Shown: one piece after another, positions 1-8,461 of the stretch
Layout of the letters: every line of letters begins with the position of its first letter
Position numbering within the stretch: position 1 is the stretch's first letter
NCBI GenBank assembly: GCA_003990745.1
Contig: RBNI01003397.1
Span: forward strand, 1-15,943
Direction of reading: 5' to 3'
DNA length: 15,943 nucleotides
Source: Jimgerdemannia flammicorona
Taxonomy: Eukaryota; Mucoromycota; Endogonomycetes; Endogonales; Endogonaceae
The notes under the pieces: generated by a model
Told to the model about the DNA's origin: nothing
The model's input: the letters and a program-made list of their open reading frames with translations, nothing else
The model's database searches: none
Program-made: the position numbers and the translations under genes

Positions 1-344
1 TTCCGCATGAACGACAACATCTCGCTAAACGCCAGAGAAAAAAGAAAAAGAAAAAAAAAACACATTACCGACAACATATACATTTCAATAGCGCATAATC
101 AAGATTAGAAATTAGACACGATATGCGCGCGAGTCATATTGGGATCGGAAACCACAATTAGGGGTAAAAAGCCTCATTCATATTTCATTAATCCCTTCGC
201 ATGAGCAGAGTTCCGAAACACACCGATCAAAAAATTTTAAAAGTGCACAGCTGTGGGACGCAAGCAAGCACCATGCAGTGTGCACTGTAGAAGCCCTGTA
301 TACTGTAGCTTTCCCACGCCTTGGCTGCAATAAGTATCTTTTCG
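1..344. other. Upstream intergenic region
   Basis: No gene is supported here. The stretch has an A-rich tract (about 38-60) and a short inverted repeat at 276-287 (CAGTG and CACTG around TG). Short open frames on both strands have no recognisable features. It probably serves as the 5' flank of the chitosanase gene that starts at 397. Confidence 0.5.
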
Positions 345-352
345 TATAAAAG
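345..352 (+). promoter_or_regulatory. TATA box of the chitosanase gene
   Basis: TATAAAAG lies 45-52 bases upstream of the ATG at 397. That is a usual spacing for a fungal gene with a short 5' leader. The assignment rests on motif and position only. Confidence 0.5.
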
Positions 353-396
353 TACCCATTTGTACATCACTTCTTGCGGAGAAATCACACCCAGCA

Positions 397-1918
397 ATGA
401 AGATTTTTTGCATCCTCTCTCTTCTCGTAAACCTTTTTTCTCTCGCCCCCGTACCCCACGCCAAACCGACCCATTATCAACACAAGAACAGGCCTCGTTA
501 TTCTCACAGAAACACCACCAGTCCAGCGCCATACAGCAGCGTCGCCGCGTTGAATACCTGTCGTGAGTCTTTGTATGCCAGCTTGTTGCGCTAACTCTGG
601 AAATTTCTGTGAAAAACGCTCTTAATCTTATTGTTCATTGATTTAGAGGTCACATTAGTGTATAAACTGACCAGTTATTACGAGAACGACCAGCCCGATT
701 TGAATTACGGTGCGTGTAATCATTGTTTGCCAAGTCAATCTCTGTTGCCGTGCCACCACGTATAACCCCGAGCATCTGGCCTTTTCTATGCTAGGTTACG
801 TTCAGAATAATAAGGATGGTCGCGGTTACAGTAAGTCAATCTCTTTCGTATTCACAAAATCCTTTGGAACATGTGCAACCGGAATCGACTAATCCATTGC
901 CCGTCCTCACATCTCATAGCTTGCGGCTTCGCCGGACTCTGCACTGGAACTCAAGATGCATACGCCTTTCTGTGCGAATACACCGCAAAATTCCCTCAAA
1001 CTTGTTTCCAAAAATCGATGCCAACGCTCGCCAAGCTCAACACTCTCGCCGAAAAAGGCAACGCCGGTGAGTTTTGGAGTATTTGTTTCCGCGTCAGCAA
1101 AGTCCTCGTTACTTGACCAGTTTTTTCGTTCTTTTCCTTCTTTGTTTTCTGTGATTCCCTCAGGTGCGACGAGCGATCTCGACCGCCAGGGTTTCGTTAA
1201 ATGCTGGATCAAGTCGGCGATTAGCCAGCAATTCAGGACCATTTACTTCAATTTCGTTAAAAAGGCTTATTTCGATCCGTCGCAGAAATTGGCTGCTGAT
1301 ATTGGATTAAGTCTTCCCATCATTAGGGCCCAAATTTACGATGCGTACATCCAGGTTCGTGAGACAAAGACCTAGCTCACCTGATTCATACACAATAACC
1401 AATGATTATAATTGCTTGACGGAACTAGCTCAATCCCCCGTGGTTACTTTCTAATTTAACTCTGATAGCATGGTTCCGGCACCGAGCCCGACTCCATCGA
1501 GGCTCTGATCAAACAAACCAATAAGCGTGTTGGCAAGCCGCAAGATTCCCCTCAAAGCCAGCTCGCGTGGCTCTATGCCTTCCTTGAAGTTCGCCGCCAG
1601 AACCTTCGTCACCCGGCCGAAAAGAACAGCCAGGCCGAGTGGTTCCAGAGCACCGACCGCATTGACAGCTTCGAGTACACCCTCAATCGCACCCAGAACG
1701 TCGAGCTCACCAGCCCCGTCTATGCCTTGGGCGGCAACTGGCAGCGAGTCGTCATATTCTGCGACAAGAAGACACCGAACGGGTTTTCACTTGATCCACC
1801 CAAGCTGAACACCAAGAGCATCATCTACCCGGTCCCGATGCCGAACAAGGATACCACCGTGGCAAAGGGGTTGAATGGAGGGGTCAATTACAATAACACG
1901 GATATCGTCGTTAAGTAA
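397..1918 (+). CDS. Secreted GH46-family chitosanase (six exons)
   Basis: This gene probably encodes an endo-chitosanase that hydrolyses beta-1,4 links of chitosan outside the cell. The spliced model is 397-562, 647-709, 795-830, 920-1066, 1164-1354 and 1469-1918. All five introns are GT..AG with consistent phases, giving 1053 nt and 350 aa. Residues 1-22 form a signal peptide (hydrophobic core ILSLLVNLFSL, likely cut after HA), followed by a basic, polar linker with a sequon at N39. The GH46 hallmarks are YYEND with candidate acid E68, then KDGRGYT with D84 and T89, matching E22, D40 and T45 of the Streptomyces N174 enzyme. Next come GLCTGTQDAYAFL, AYFDPS, and HGSG at 202-205. Exon 6 carries the C-terminal lobe, ending in TAA. 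Exon 3 is only 36 nt and codes for the D84 motif. GH46 is mainly bacterial, with some fungal and chlorovirus members. The family call comes from remembered motifs, not a search. Confidence 0.87.
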
Positions 1919-2006
1919 TGAAGCAAGCATTGGCATCGCAGAGTATTGTGGGCGATATCCTGTTTCAGCATGTTACATCCAAATTTGTATACCATTGGTT
2001 GAATTA

Positions 2007-2066
2007 ATATAATCAGGCGCAAAGGGTTTAAATATAATCAAAATATAACCAGGCGCAAAGGGTTTA
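2007..2066. repeat. Short direct repeat pair, 24 bp, 36-bp offset
   Basis: Positions 2007-2030 and 2043-2066 share the same 24-base string with one T/C difference. Both contain CAGGCGCAAAGGGTTTA. The pair lies 90-150 bases past the chitosanase stop, in or near its 3' UTR. It is a local duplication with no clear function. Confidence 0.75.
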
Positions 2067-2069
2067 ATT

Positions 2070-2468
2070 CCGAGTACTCACTTTGATATTCGTACAATAC
2101 TGCCAGACCATATTTGTTTCGCGGCTTTTCTTCGATCATGAGACATGTGAGGGTTGGCAACAGTAGAACAGCTGGCAAAAGGAGTACCTTTTTTCATTTA
2201 GTTAATGTTTTCTAACAACCTATAGTTCCACACTAAGCGTGGCGGAAATAAACTCCGTAGTGGTTTTCAGCATAAATCTAGAGACCTACCTGTACAAAAA
2301 TCCGAAGTGCCAAGCTTGTACGTATTGCCCATTATGGAAATCAACGTTCTTCAGAAATATTAGACGGGATCAGAAAAAGCCATAAAATGGGACACTAAAG
2401 CCGCATTCCGCTTCCTCTTCCTTCACGCACCGCATCTTTCAGCCTGCATCTTTCATTCTTCAAGGAAA
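2070..2468. other. Intergenic region between the two GH46 copies
   Basis: No coding signal was seen. A TATA-like CATAAAAT at 2381-2388 lies about 80 bases upstream of the pseudogene ATG. This stretch therefore probably held the terminator of the first copy and the promoter of the second. Confidence 0.4.
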
Positions 2469-3143
2469 ATGAGGACGTCGCTGTCCCTATGTCTCCTTGT
2501 TGGCATTGTGCTGCTGCTGGTGCTCTCGGAAACGCGCGCAGCCCCACATCTAAGGAGGGTGTACAAAAACCATCTGCAGAGAAGAAGCGGCAAGCACAAA
2601 AAACCCATGGCGACGTGGGCGGGCTTGAGTTCTGCACCTCCTACGGTACATAGTTTTCATGATTTGTTTGTTTTTCATCCCCCGTGTCCAGAAACGGGTT
2701 TGGCTGAAAAGCTCATCGGCTACTTTGAGAACGAGTCCCCTATATTAAGCTACAGTGAGTGACGCCGTGCTCATTTCATTTGCATATGTGCAAAACGACA
2801 GCACGGTTTTGATGCGCCTACATACAATAGATCACATACGTATCTTGCATCCCTGCAGCATATGCTGAGAACGATCGCGACGGCCGTGGCTACAGTAAGT
2901 TCGGACTACTGTGTATAATTGGCCACACAGCCATGATATTATTTATCACGTTGAAAGGATTATAATTGACTCATCGATCCATTTCTTACATCAGATTGTC
3001 GTAGCTCTCGGTTATGTCGGTTTGTGCACGACCATGTAGGATGCTTACGCGTTCCTTAAGGGATATACCAAGAAGTAGCTTCGACAAGTCGATGGCGACG
3101 CTTGCGCACCTGAACTCTCTTGCTGACGCAGGCAAGGACCCAA
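2469..3143 (+). pseudogene. Truncated GH46 chitosanase paralogue
   Basis: This is a tandem second copy of the upstream chitosanase. The start at 2469 gives a strong signal peptide (MRTSLSLCLLVGIVLLLVLS, then ETRA). The frame stays open to 2762 through YFENES, the catalytic-Glu motif. Exon 3 (2859-2894, 36 nt as in copy one) gives AENDRDGRGY, and exon 4 starts at 3005 with LGYVGLCTTM. Intron positions and phases match copy one at 2755-2858, 2895-3004 and the donor at 3144. Copy one has a clear intron between exons 1 and 2, but the matching stretch here (2646-2691) is only 46 nt and is not cleanly removable. TAG at 3037-3039 replaces the Gln of TQDAYAF. A net loss of 11 nt near 3075 shifts the frame before FDKSMATL. 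Nothing matching exons 5 and 6 follows, so the substrate-binding C-terminal lobe is missing. Non-function is inferred from these lesions. Confidence 0.82.
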
Positions 3144-3259
3144 GTAAGTTGAAGTTTGTGTTACAAGTATACATATTCTCTTCTGATCCGTGTGCCTGGT
3201 ATGACGTTCATACAACACCTGTGAGTGAAATTTGGTTCTGCTGGTTATCTGCTGGTCTA

Positions 3260-3321
3260 GATATTAAGTAATACTCTATAAAAAAAAAAAAAAAAAAAAA
3301 AAAAAGATATTAAGTAATACT
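3260..3321. repeat. Poly(A) tract flanked by 16-bp target-site-like duplication
   Basis: GATATTAAGTAATACT occurs perfectly at 3260-3275 and 3306-3321. Between the copies are CTAT and a run of 26 A (3280-3305). A direct repeat, a minimal insert ending in poly(A), then the second repeat is the structure left by target-primed reverse transcription. The insert would be an almost completely 5'-truncated LINE/SINE or mRNA insertion. Slippage after a plain duplication is the alternative. Confidence 0.7.
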
Positions 3322-3629
3322 TTAATAAGAAACCTTGTAATTACAAATCGCTTGGGAAGGTATTCGACGAAGAGCCGATTATCACCTTGCATGCACATAA
3401 AACTTTCTAGAATCAATCATTCCCACGCAATGTAATCACTGGCCGTCGGCCAAAAATGCAAAATAATCAAAAAGCTGTTGCGATGTGGACCAAATTGACC
3501 AAAATGTTGGTTATTAGGAAATGCGGCATGTCGTAACCGGGCACCTGATCCTTTGTCGAATCAAACACTGTTGACATGACGACAATTGCGGTTCCTTTTT
3601 TTCTCGATATTTGTTGCAGGCCGCTTTTT

Positions 3630-3655
3630 GGGGCGGTGGGGTGGGTGCGGTGGGG
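3630..3655 (+). other. G-quadruplex-type motif
   Basis: Four runs of three or four G (3630-3633, 3638-3641, 3643-3645, 3652-3655) are separated by loops of 4, 1 and 6 bases. This fits the canonical G3+N1-7 rule on the plus strand. Whether it folds or matters is unknown. Confidence 0.5.
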
Positions 3656-4847
3656 AAAGCTCTAACCGTGATGCTGGACCAGCAGCGTCAAGTCCCCCCA
3701 AAAAGCCACGGTTCGCTTTATCAGGCGTGCGGGGTCTCGGGAGGCGCATGTTGTCGGAGTTCATTACACAGACACACATCCGTTGTTGTATGTAGTTTGT
3801 CATAATTACATACATAAGCGGCTAACCCGACCCTACTGTCAAAATTATTCCAGCCAACATGCAGGCTGTGGGACCCTTGCATTGATCCCCAACTAGGCCG
3901 AATGCACGAGCCCAGAGGATTGGGCGTCGTAAAGTCGAATGAAGGACCCACATCTCTTGTCGTTACACAGGCTTGTTGATTCCTCGGGATACACTTGTGC
4001 CATCATCATCATGCGATGCATGGACGAGGCTGAGTTCTAGATCGTTTACGAGTCGTAAAGATGCAATTTGGAATACATTTGGAACACTAGTGCATAATAA
4101 TAATAAAGCAACACTTTCAAAATGTCAATCCTTGTCGCTCATTGAGGACTAATGCAGCATTAATAAATTAGTGCAGGCATTATTATTCGTCATTCATGGT
4201 CAATCCAAGTATATTGGCTTTACTAGGATAGTGTATATACGTTATGGGATAGTCCATACTCATAATGGCAGCCATGCTGAGTCCTACTCGCTCATTCCAA
4301 CTCACAAGTAGACACGCGTTGTTTCATTTCAACAATAAACAATAGCAATAACAACCGTATGCTTCAAAATAGTCCGAGTCTAGCAATCCCATTCCCTTAC
4401 CAACCCTATATTGTAGCCCCCAGGTCCACGGCGTCGGGATTTTCTCGACGCGTCTCCACGTGTCAGGCATAACGATTCAGGGATTCATAGGACCAGTTCT
4501 ATTCTAGCTCGCCTGAGGGAGGCTTCATGAAGGCCAGGATGGACCAAGGAGTGAAATAAAAGAGTGAGTCAGTACCAACGTCCAGAAACTACATTTTCCG
4601 TACGACGAACAATGAGCATTTGCGCTCGGTGCGTCAGGTAAATCCCTTAGGTTTAATATCATTCCAGTGGTCTGAGAGGTAAAGTGTTGATCATCACTCG
4701 CGAATGAGCACATTCTTGTTACAGAGGAAAAAAGGAGGCGCGAGATGCTTACCATGGACATGTCCGAAAGGTCGAAGGAAGAAGGATAAAAAAATTTTCG
4801 GTGTGTCTATAGGGACGCGTCCGACGCCAGTGACTGGCGGAAGTCTG

Positions 4848-4855
4848 TGACGTCA
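4848..4855. promoter_or_regulatory. CRE-like TGACGTCA palindrome
   Basis: A perfect TGACGTCA (extended palindrome GTGACGTCAC, 4847-4856) matches the ATF/CREB bZIP site. It lies 30 bases from ACGCGT at 4815-4820, the MBF-type core inside a 10-bp palindrome. No adjacent start site was identified, so regulatory function is uncertain. Confidence 0.3.
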
Positions 4856-5143
4856 CGGATCCAATTCGTTACCCCGCGCGGTGCTAGCGGGAAACGATTC
4901 ATTTATTTAAGCAATACCATCATTTCGCAACATACAACCGAGGTTCAATCGAGATCCGGCGCGCCATCAATCACAAATGTACTTCTCGCTTGAGGAGACT
5001 GCAAACAAAGACTGTTTGGACCTTTCACTGCATCCTTGACAACGCACGAAACATCATGGTCCAAGCCCACTACCTGACACCATATAAATATAAGAATAAA
5101 AATTCCTACGCCGACATTCCCCCCCGCCAACAATCACGCCTTC

Positions 5144-6622
5144 TTATCCATAGTAAGCCACCGCATCCCCATCCCCATCGCCCTCCTCCTCCTCATCACT
5201 TGCATCCCCCTCCAATTCGCACGACCACCAGTCCCCATCGCTCCAATTTGACAAACTTTCATCATCGCTCTCCTCTCCATCTACACAACTATCTTCTCCA
5301 AACCAATATTCTCTCATCTTCCTCGGCCCAACGACCCTCTCCATGCCTAACCAGCACAACTTCATCGCCTTACATCCGTCTCTCACGGCGCGCACAAACC
5401 TGGCATCCATCTCCTTCCTCGTTCCGCCCTCCCATCCTTCCATCCACCGATACGACACGCTTAGTTCCTCGAGCTTGGCCCACCCGCTCACATCCACGAC
5501 GCTTGATCCCGTGAGCTGCGGTCCAGCGTGCTGGATATCGATGGAGCGGAGAGCGCGCGCGGCGGGGCCGGCGGCACATCGGGCAAGAAAGCGGTCAGAG
5601 ACGGCGTGGACATTGCAGAAGTTGATACTTTCGAGGGAGTGGCAGGCATCGAGGAGGTCGGCAAGAGCGCGATCCGTGATGAGTTGGTGGGTCACGGACG
5701 TGCGGTCGGGGATAACGAGGGTGAGGGACGTAAGCCGCGGGCAGTGGGAGGCGAGTGCACGGAGGACGGCGTCGGTGTAGAGTTTGTCGCAGAAGATAAG
5801 GGAAAGGCACGTGAGGCGCGCGCCCCAGGTTTGGAGGCCGTGGGCGAGGGAGGCGGCAGGGAGGGAGGTTTGGTTTTTGAGGGTGACGTGACGAAGGTTC
5901 GGGAGGGTAAAGATGTGAGTGTGGTCTGGAGGCTTGGGGGCGACAGCTGGGGTTGGTGCTGGCGGTGGGGGCTGTGCGAGCAGTGGGGGTTGTGCGAGCG
6001 GGTCGGGCATCTGGCCGAACACGAGCATGTCATCGTCATCGTCGTAGCTGTGCTCCCCTGTGAGATCCAGCTCCTCGAGGGAGAGAGGAAGGTGGCGTAC
6101 CAAGTTATCGGCGTCGTGAAGGGATCCGTGTGAATCTTCGAGGTAGAAGGACTTGAGGCTGGTCATGAGGGGGACGAGCGCAGCCAGAATCTGGGAAAAG
6201 GCGGCCGGGTACCGCTCGGGGATGTGGACTTCAAGCGTGTTAAGTTGGCCAGGTGCCAGTAGCCCAAAGATACGAACGAAGGTCGGCATAACCATCGCGA
6301 TATTCAGGTCGCGGCGGAAACCGGTGACGGAGATTGTGATCTTCCTGATGTATCCGGCGTAGTCGAAGCCATTCTTGAGTGCTGCGCCGGAATCCATGAG
6401 GCGGAAAAAGCGTTTGAGGGCATCGAGGTGTGTCGGATCGGTGTTGCACAATAGATGGAGTTGGTTCCAGACCATAGGGAGGGCAACGGAGCGCCAGTCG
6501 CGCGAAACAGCCGTGCAGCTGAACAGGGGGGTGCAGTCGTTGACGTGGCCCTGGGCGTCGTCGGTGGGGAAGATGGAGAAGATGTGGTGCAAGATCTCAG
6601 GGGGGAGAGTGGGTTGTGGCAT
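5144..6622 (-). CDS. F-box protein with LRR-like repeats
   Basis: This is probably a substrate-recognition adaptor of an SCF (Skp1-Cullin-F-box) ubiquitin ligase; its target is unknown. The ATG at 6622 gives 492 aa from one uninterrupted exon. The frame extends 23 codons further upstream only to a TTG, so the ATG is preferred. Residues 5-55 form the F-box (LPPEILHHIF, then SCTAVSRDWRSVALPMVWNQ). Leu-rich segments follow that resemble degenerate LRRs, such as LEELDLTG, LRHVTLKN, LTCLSLIFC and LTSLTLVIPD. Around residues 218-260 an Asp run and a Pro/Ala-rich insert split the repeats. The last 45 or so residues are strongly acidic. The gene is GC-rich and CpG-containing, unlike the DNA just beyond its 5' side, and shows no decay. 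The family is clear; the specific function cannot be told. Confidence 0.88.
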   Translation of the reverse strand: MPQPTLPPEILHHIFSIFPTDDAQGHVNDCTPLFSCTAVSRDWRSVALPMVWNQLHLLCNTDPTHLDALKRFFRLMDSGAALKNGFDYAGYIRKITISVTGFRRDLNIAMVMPTFVRIFGLLAPGQLNTLEVHIPERYPAAFSQILAALVPLMTSLKSFYLEDSHGSLHDADNLVRHLPLSLEELDLTGEHSYDDDDDMLVFGQMPDPLAQPPLLAQPPPPAPTPAVAPKPPDHTHIFTLPNLRHVTLKNQTSLPAASLAHGLQTWGARLTCLSLIFCDKLYTDAVLRALASHCPRLTSLTLVIPDRTSVTHQLITDRALADLLDACHSLESINFCNVHAVSDRFLARCAAGPAARALRSIDIQHAGPQLTGSSVVDVSGWAKLEELSVSYRWMEGWEGGTRKEMDARFVRAVRDGCKAMKLCWLGMERVVGPRKMREYWFGEDSCVDGEESDDESLSNWSDGDWWSCELEGDASDEEEEGDGDGDAVAYYG

Positions 6623-7209
6623 GTTGGGTGTGTAGGGAGGGTTGGAGAGAGTTGGGGGAGAGGGTGATTGTGCAAGCTCAAAAGAGGTCAAGAGTGAGGA
6701 AGGATGGTTGTGTTATGATCGGACAATCTATAACGACGCTGTGAACCTTCTGCAAAAATGCAATCACATGACAACATCCCTCCCCACAAAGGACGAAAGA
6801 AAGGATGCAGTTCAAAATTCCCAGGTCGTGGGCAGTCACGGAAACGGGGTATTGAATTTGTAATAAATTACAATGTTACAAAGTCAAGTTTTGTGATATC
6901 TTGCTTTGTCTCTCTGCAACCTCAGTCAGCTAGTGTCCAATATATCTTGTCTTGCTGCTTATTTCAATATAAGAAAAAAAAAATAGAGAATATCTTAAGA
7001 TTTGAGATTCTTTATATTGGTTCATACTGACTCTCCATATTAGCTCATTATATATTTCCTAGCCTTTTTGGAGATAAAAGAGCCTTGTCTTATTATTTTT
7101 TCAAATATCTTATCTTACTACTCATTCTGATATATTTTGTCTTATTGCTTATTTCAATATATCTTATCTTACTAATTCTAATATTTTGTTTTATTGTTTT
7201 TTATCTTAT

Positions 7210-7727
7210 CACTTATTCTGATATCTCATCTTATTACTTATTTCAATACTATACTTTACTATACTTTTTAATATGCTCTGTTGTTTATTTCATTATTCTA
7301 TAAAACTTATTTACTAGTATTTAAAGAGTAGCTCTATTAGTACTAATACTTTTATCTAGCTTTTTTTTTTAGAAAGAAAGATATCTCTTTATTATTCATT
7401 CTGATGCTTTACTCTCATTCTATCACTTATTCTAATATATCTTACCTTATTACTCATTTCAATATTATATTTTATTATAGTTTTTAATATACTCTATTGT
7501 TTATTTTATTACTTTACTCTATTTTATTATTCTTTATATATATCTTCTTTTTAGCTTCTTATCTTTCTTTATACTCTCTTTTTAGCTTTCAGAAGTTAGT
7601 CTATAAAGTAAAATTTCTGTTAATATATTTTATCTTATTGCTTATTTCTGATATATTTTATTATACTTTTTAATATATCTTACTATTTATTCTATTATTT
7701 TATAGACTTTTTTTACTAGTATTTAAA
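7210..7727. repeat. Three degenerate copies of a ~110-bp unit
   Basis: Copies lie at about 7210-7325, 7424-7530 and 7621-7727, roughly 200 bases apart. They share the word order TTATT(G/A)CTTATTTC, then TTTTTAATAT, then TTGTTTATTT or a variant. The first and third end in TTTACTAGTATTTAAA. In the segment following TTTTTAATAT, copies one and two differ by TG/TA, TG/TA and CA/TA substitutions. Confidence 0.6.
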
Positions 7728-8120
7728 AATTGAGTATTAATTATATATAAGATCAGTTAGAGAGTAGCTCTGCTTTTTGATATATACTATCATATATCTA
7801 TTTGTTCTAATAGTAGATTTCTTATATCTAATCTCTAATATATAAACTCTATAGCTAGTTAAAGGATCTAACTTCTTAAGAAGAATATTAATAAATATAC
7901 TTTAGATAATACTAGAGCTTCCTTTTTTCTATCTTTAATAAATATATATAATATTAAAATAAATATAGTAATAAGTATTAATAATTAAGTTAATATAGAA
8001 GATAGTTATTATTTTTATAAAAAAGAGTAAGTATAAAGTAAGTCTTAATTTAATTTAGTAATTTATTAATTTATTAACTTATTATTTCATCTTGGTCTAA
8101 TCCTAAACTAAATTATTTTG

Positions 8121-8461
8121 ACTTTGAAACTTCAGTAGAGAAAACTTTAGTAGAGGGGACTTTGACAGAGGAGAGAAACTTTAGCAGAGAGAACTTTAGT
8201 AGAGAAGATTTTAGTAAAGAGAACTTTAATAGAGAAAACTTCAGTAGAGCAGAGAGACTTTGATAGAGAGAACTTTGACAGAGAAGAGAGGACTTTAGTA
8301 GAGCAGAGAGACTTTAACAGAAGAGAGAGGACTCCAGTAGAGTAGAGTGACTTTGACAGAGAGAACTTTAGTAAAAAAGAGATACATAATTTCAATAAAG
8401 AGAACTTTAGTAAAAAAGACTTTAGTAAAAAGAGAGGACTGTAGTAGATTCAGTAGAGAAC
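8121..8461. repeat. Purine-rich imperfect minisatellite
   Basis: About 340 bases are built from imperfect repeats of roughly 17-20 bases with cores such as GAGAACTTTAGTAGAG and variants ACTTTGACAGAG and ACTTCAGTAGAG. The plus strand is strongly purine-rich. Translated on the minus strand it gives a repetitive Ser/Lys/Val/Leu string (STKVLS-like), which I read as a by-product and not a gene. Units vary in length and sequence, which excludes a CRISPR array. Confidence 0.75.

Larger units (their letters stand above)
3322..5143. other. Long intergenic region without a supported gene
   Basis: I see no convincing coding sequence on either strand. The open frames are short, lack domain motifs and have no coherent exon series. 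Visible elements are a G-rich tract (3630-3655), three ACGCGT sites (4314, 4448, 4815), a CACGTG (4457-4462) and a TGACGTCA (4848-4855). A minus-strand ATG at 4761, followed closely by GTAAGC, could start a tiny spliced gene, but I cannot extend it. Confidence 0.45.

Noticed and set aside
956..1375. 139-codon plus-strand frame read as a separate gene
   Set aside because: Its second half is exon 5 of the chitosanase; the first half runs through exon 4 in the wrong frame and through intron 4.
3561..3815. Overlapping frames on both strands around the G-rich tract
   Set aside because: Frames exist on both strands with low-complexity Pro/Arg/Gly content, no signal or domain, and no exon context.
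4525..4761. Minus-strand frame of 78 codons starting MSMVSISR
   Set aside because: ATGTCCATG is followed by GTAAGC, so a spliced gene is possible, but no second exon with a recognisable or conserved-looking product could be found.
4990..5514. 174-codon plus-strand frame, His/Pro-rich
   Set aside because: Its second half is antisense to the F-box gene. The protein is low complexity with no domain, and the F-box frame explains the sequence better.
5528..6133. 201-codon plus-strand frame rich in Gly, Glu and Val
   Set aside because: It lies wholly antisense to the F-box coding sequence in GC-rich DNA, where open frames on the other strand are expected.
6620..6691. Longer F-box protein starting 23 codons upstream
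   Set aside because: The codon at 6691 is TTG, not ATG. The first ATG in frame is at 6622, just before the F-box.
8121..8461. CRISPR-like array or a repetitive secreted protein on the minus strand
   Set aside because: Units vary in length and sequence without unique spacers. The translation is a by-product of the minisatellite and carries no signal peptide followed by a stable domain.
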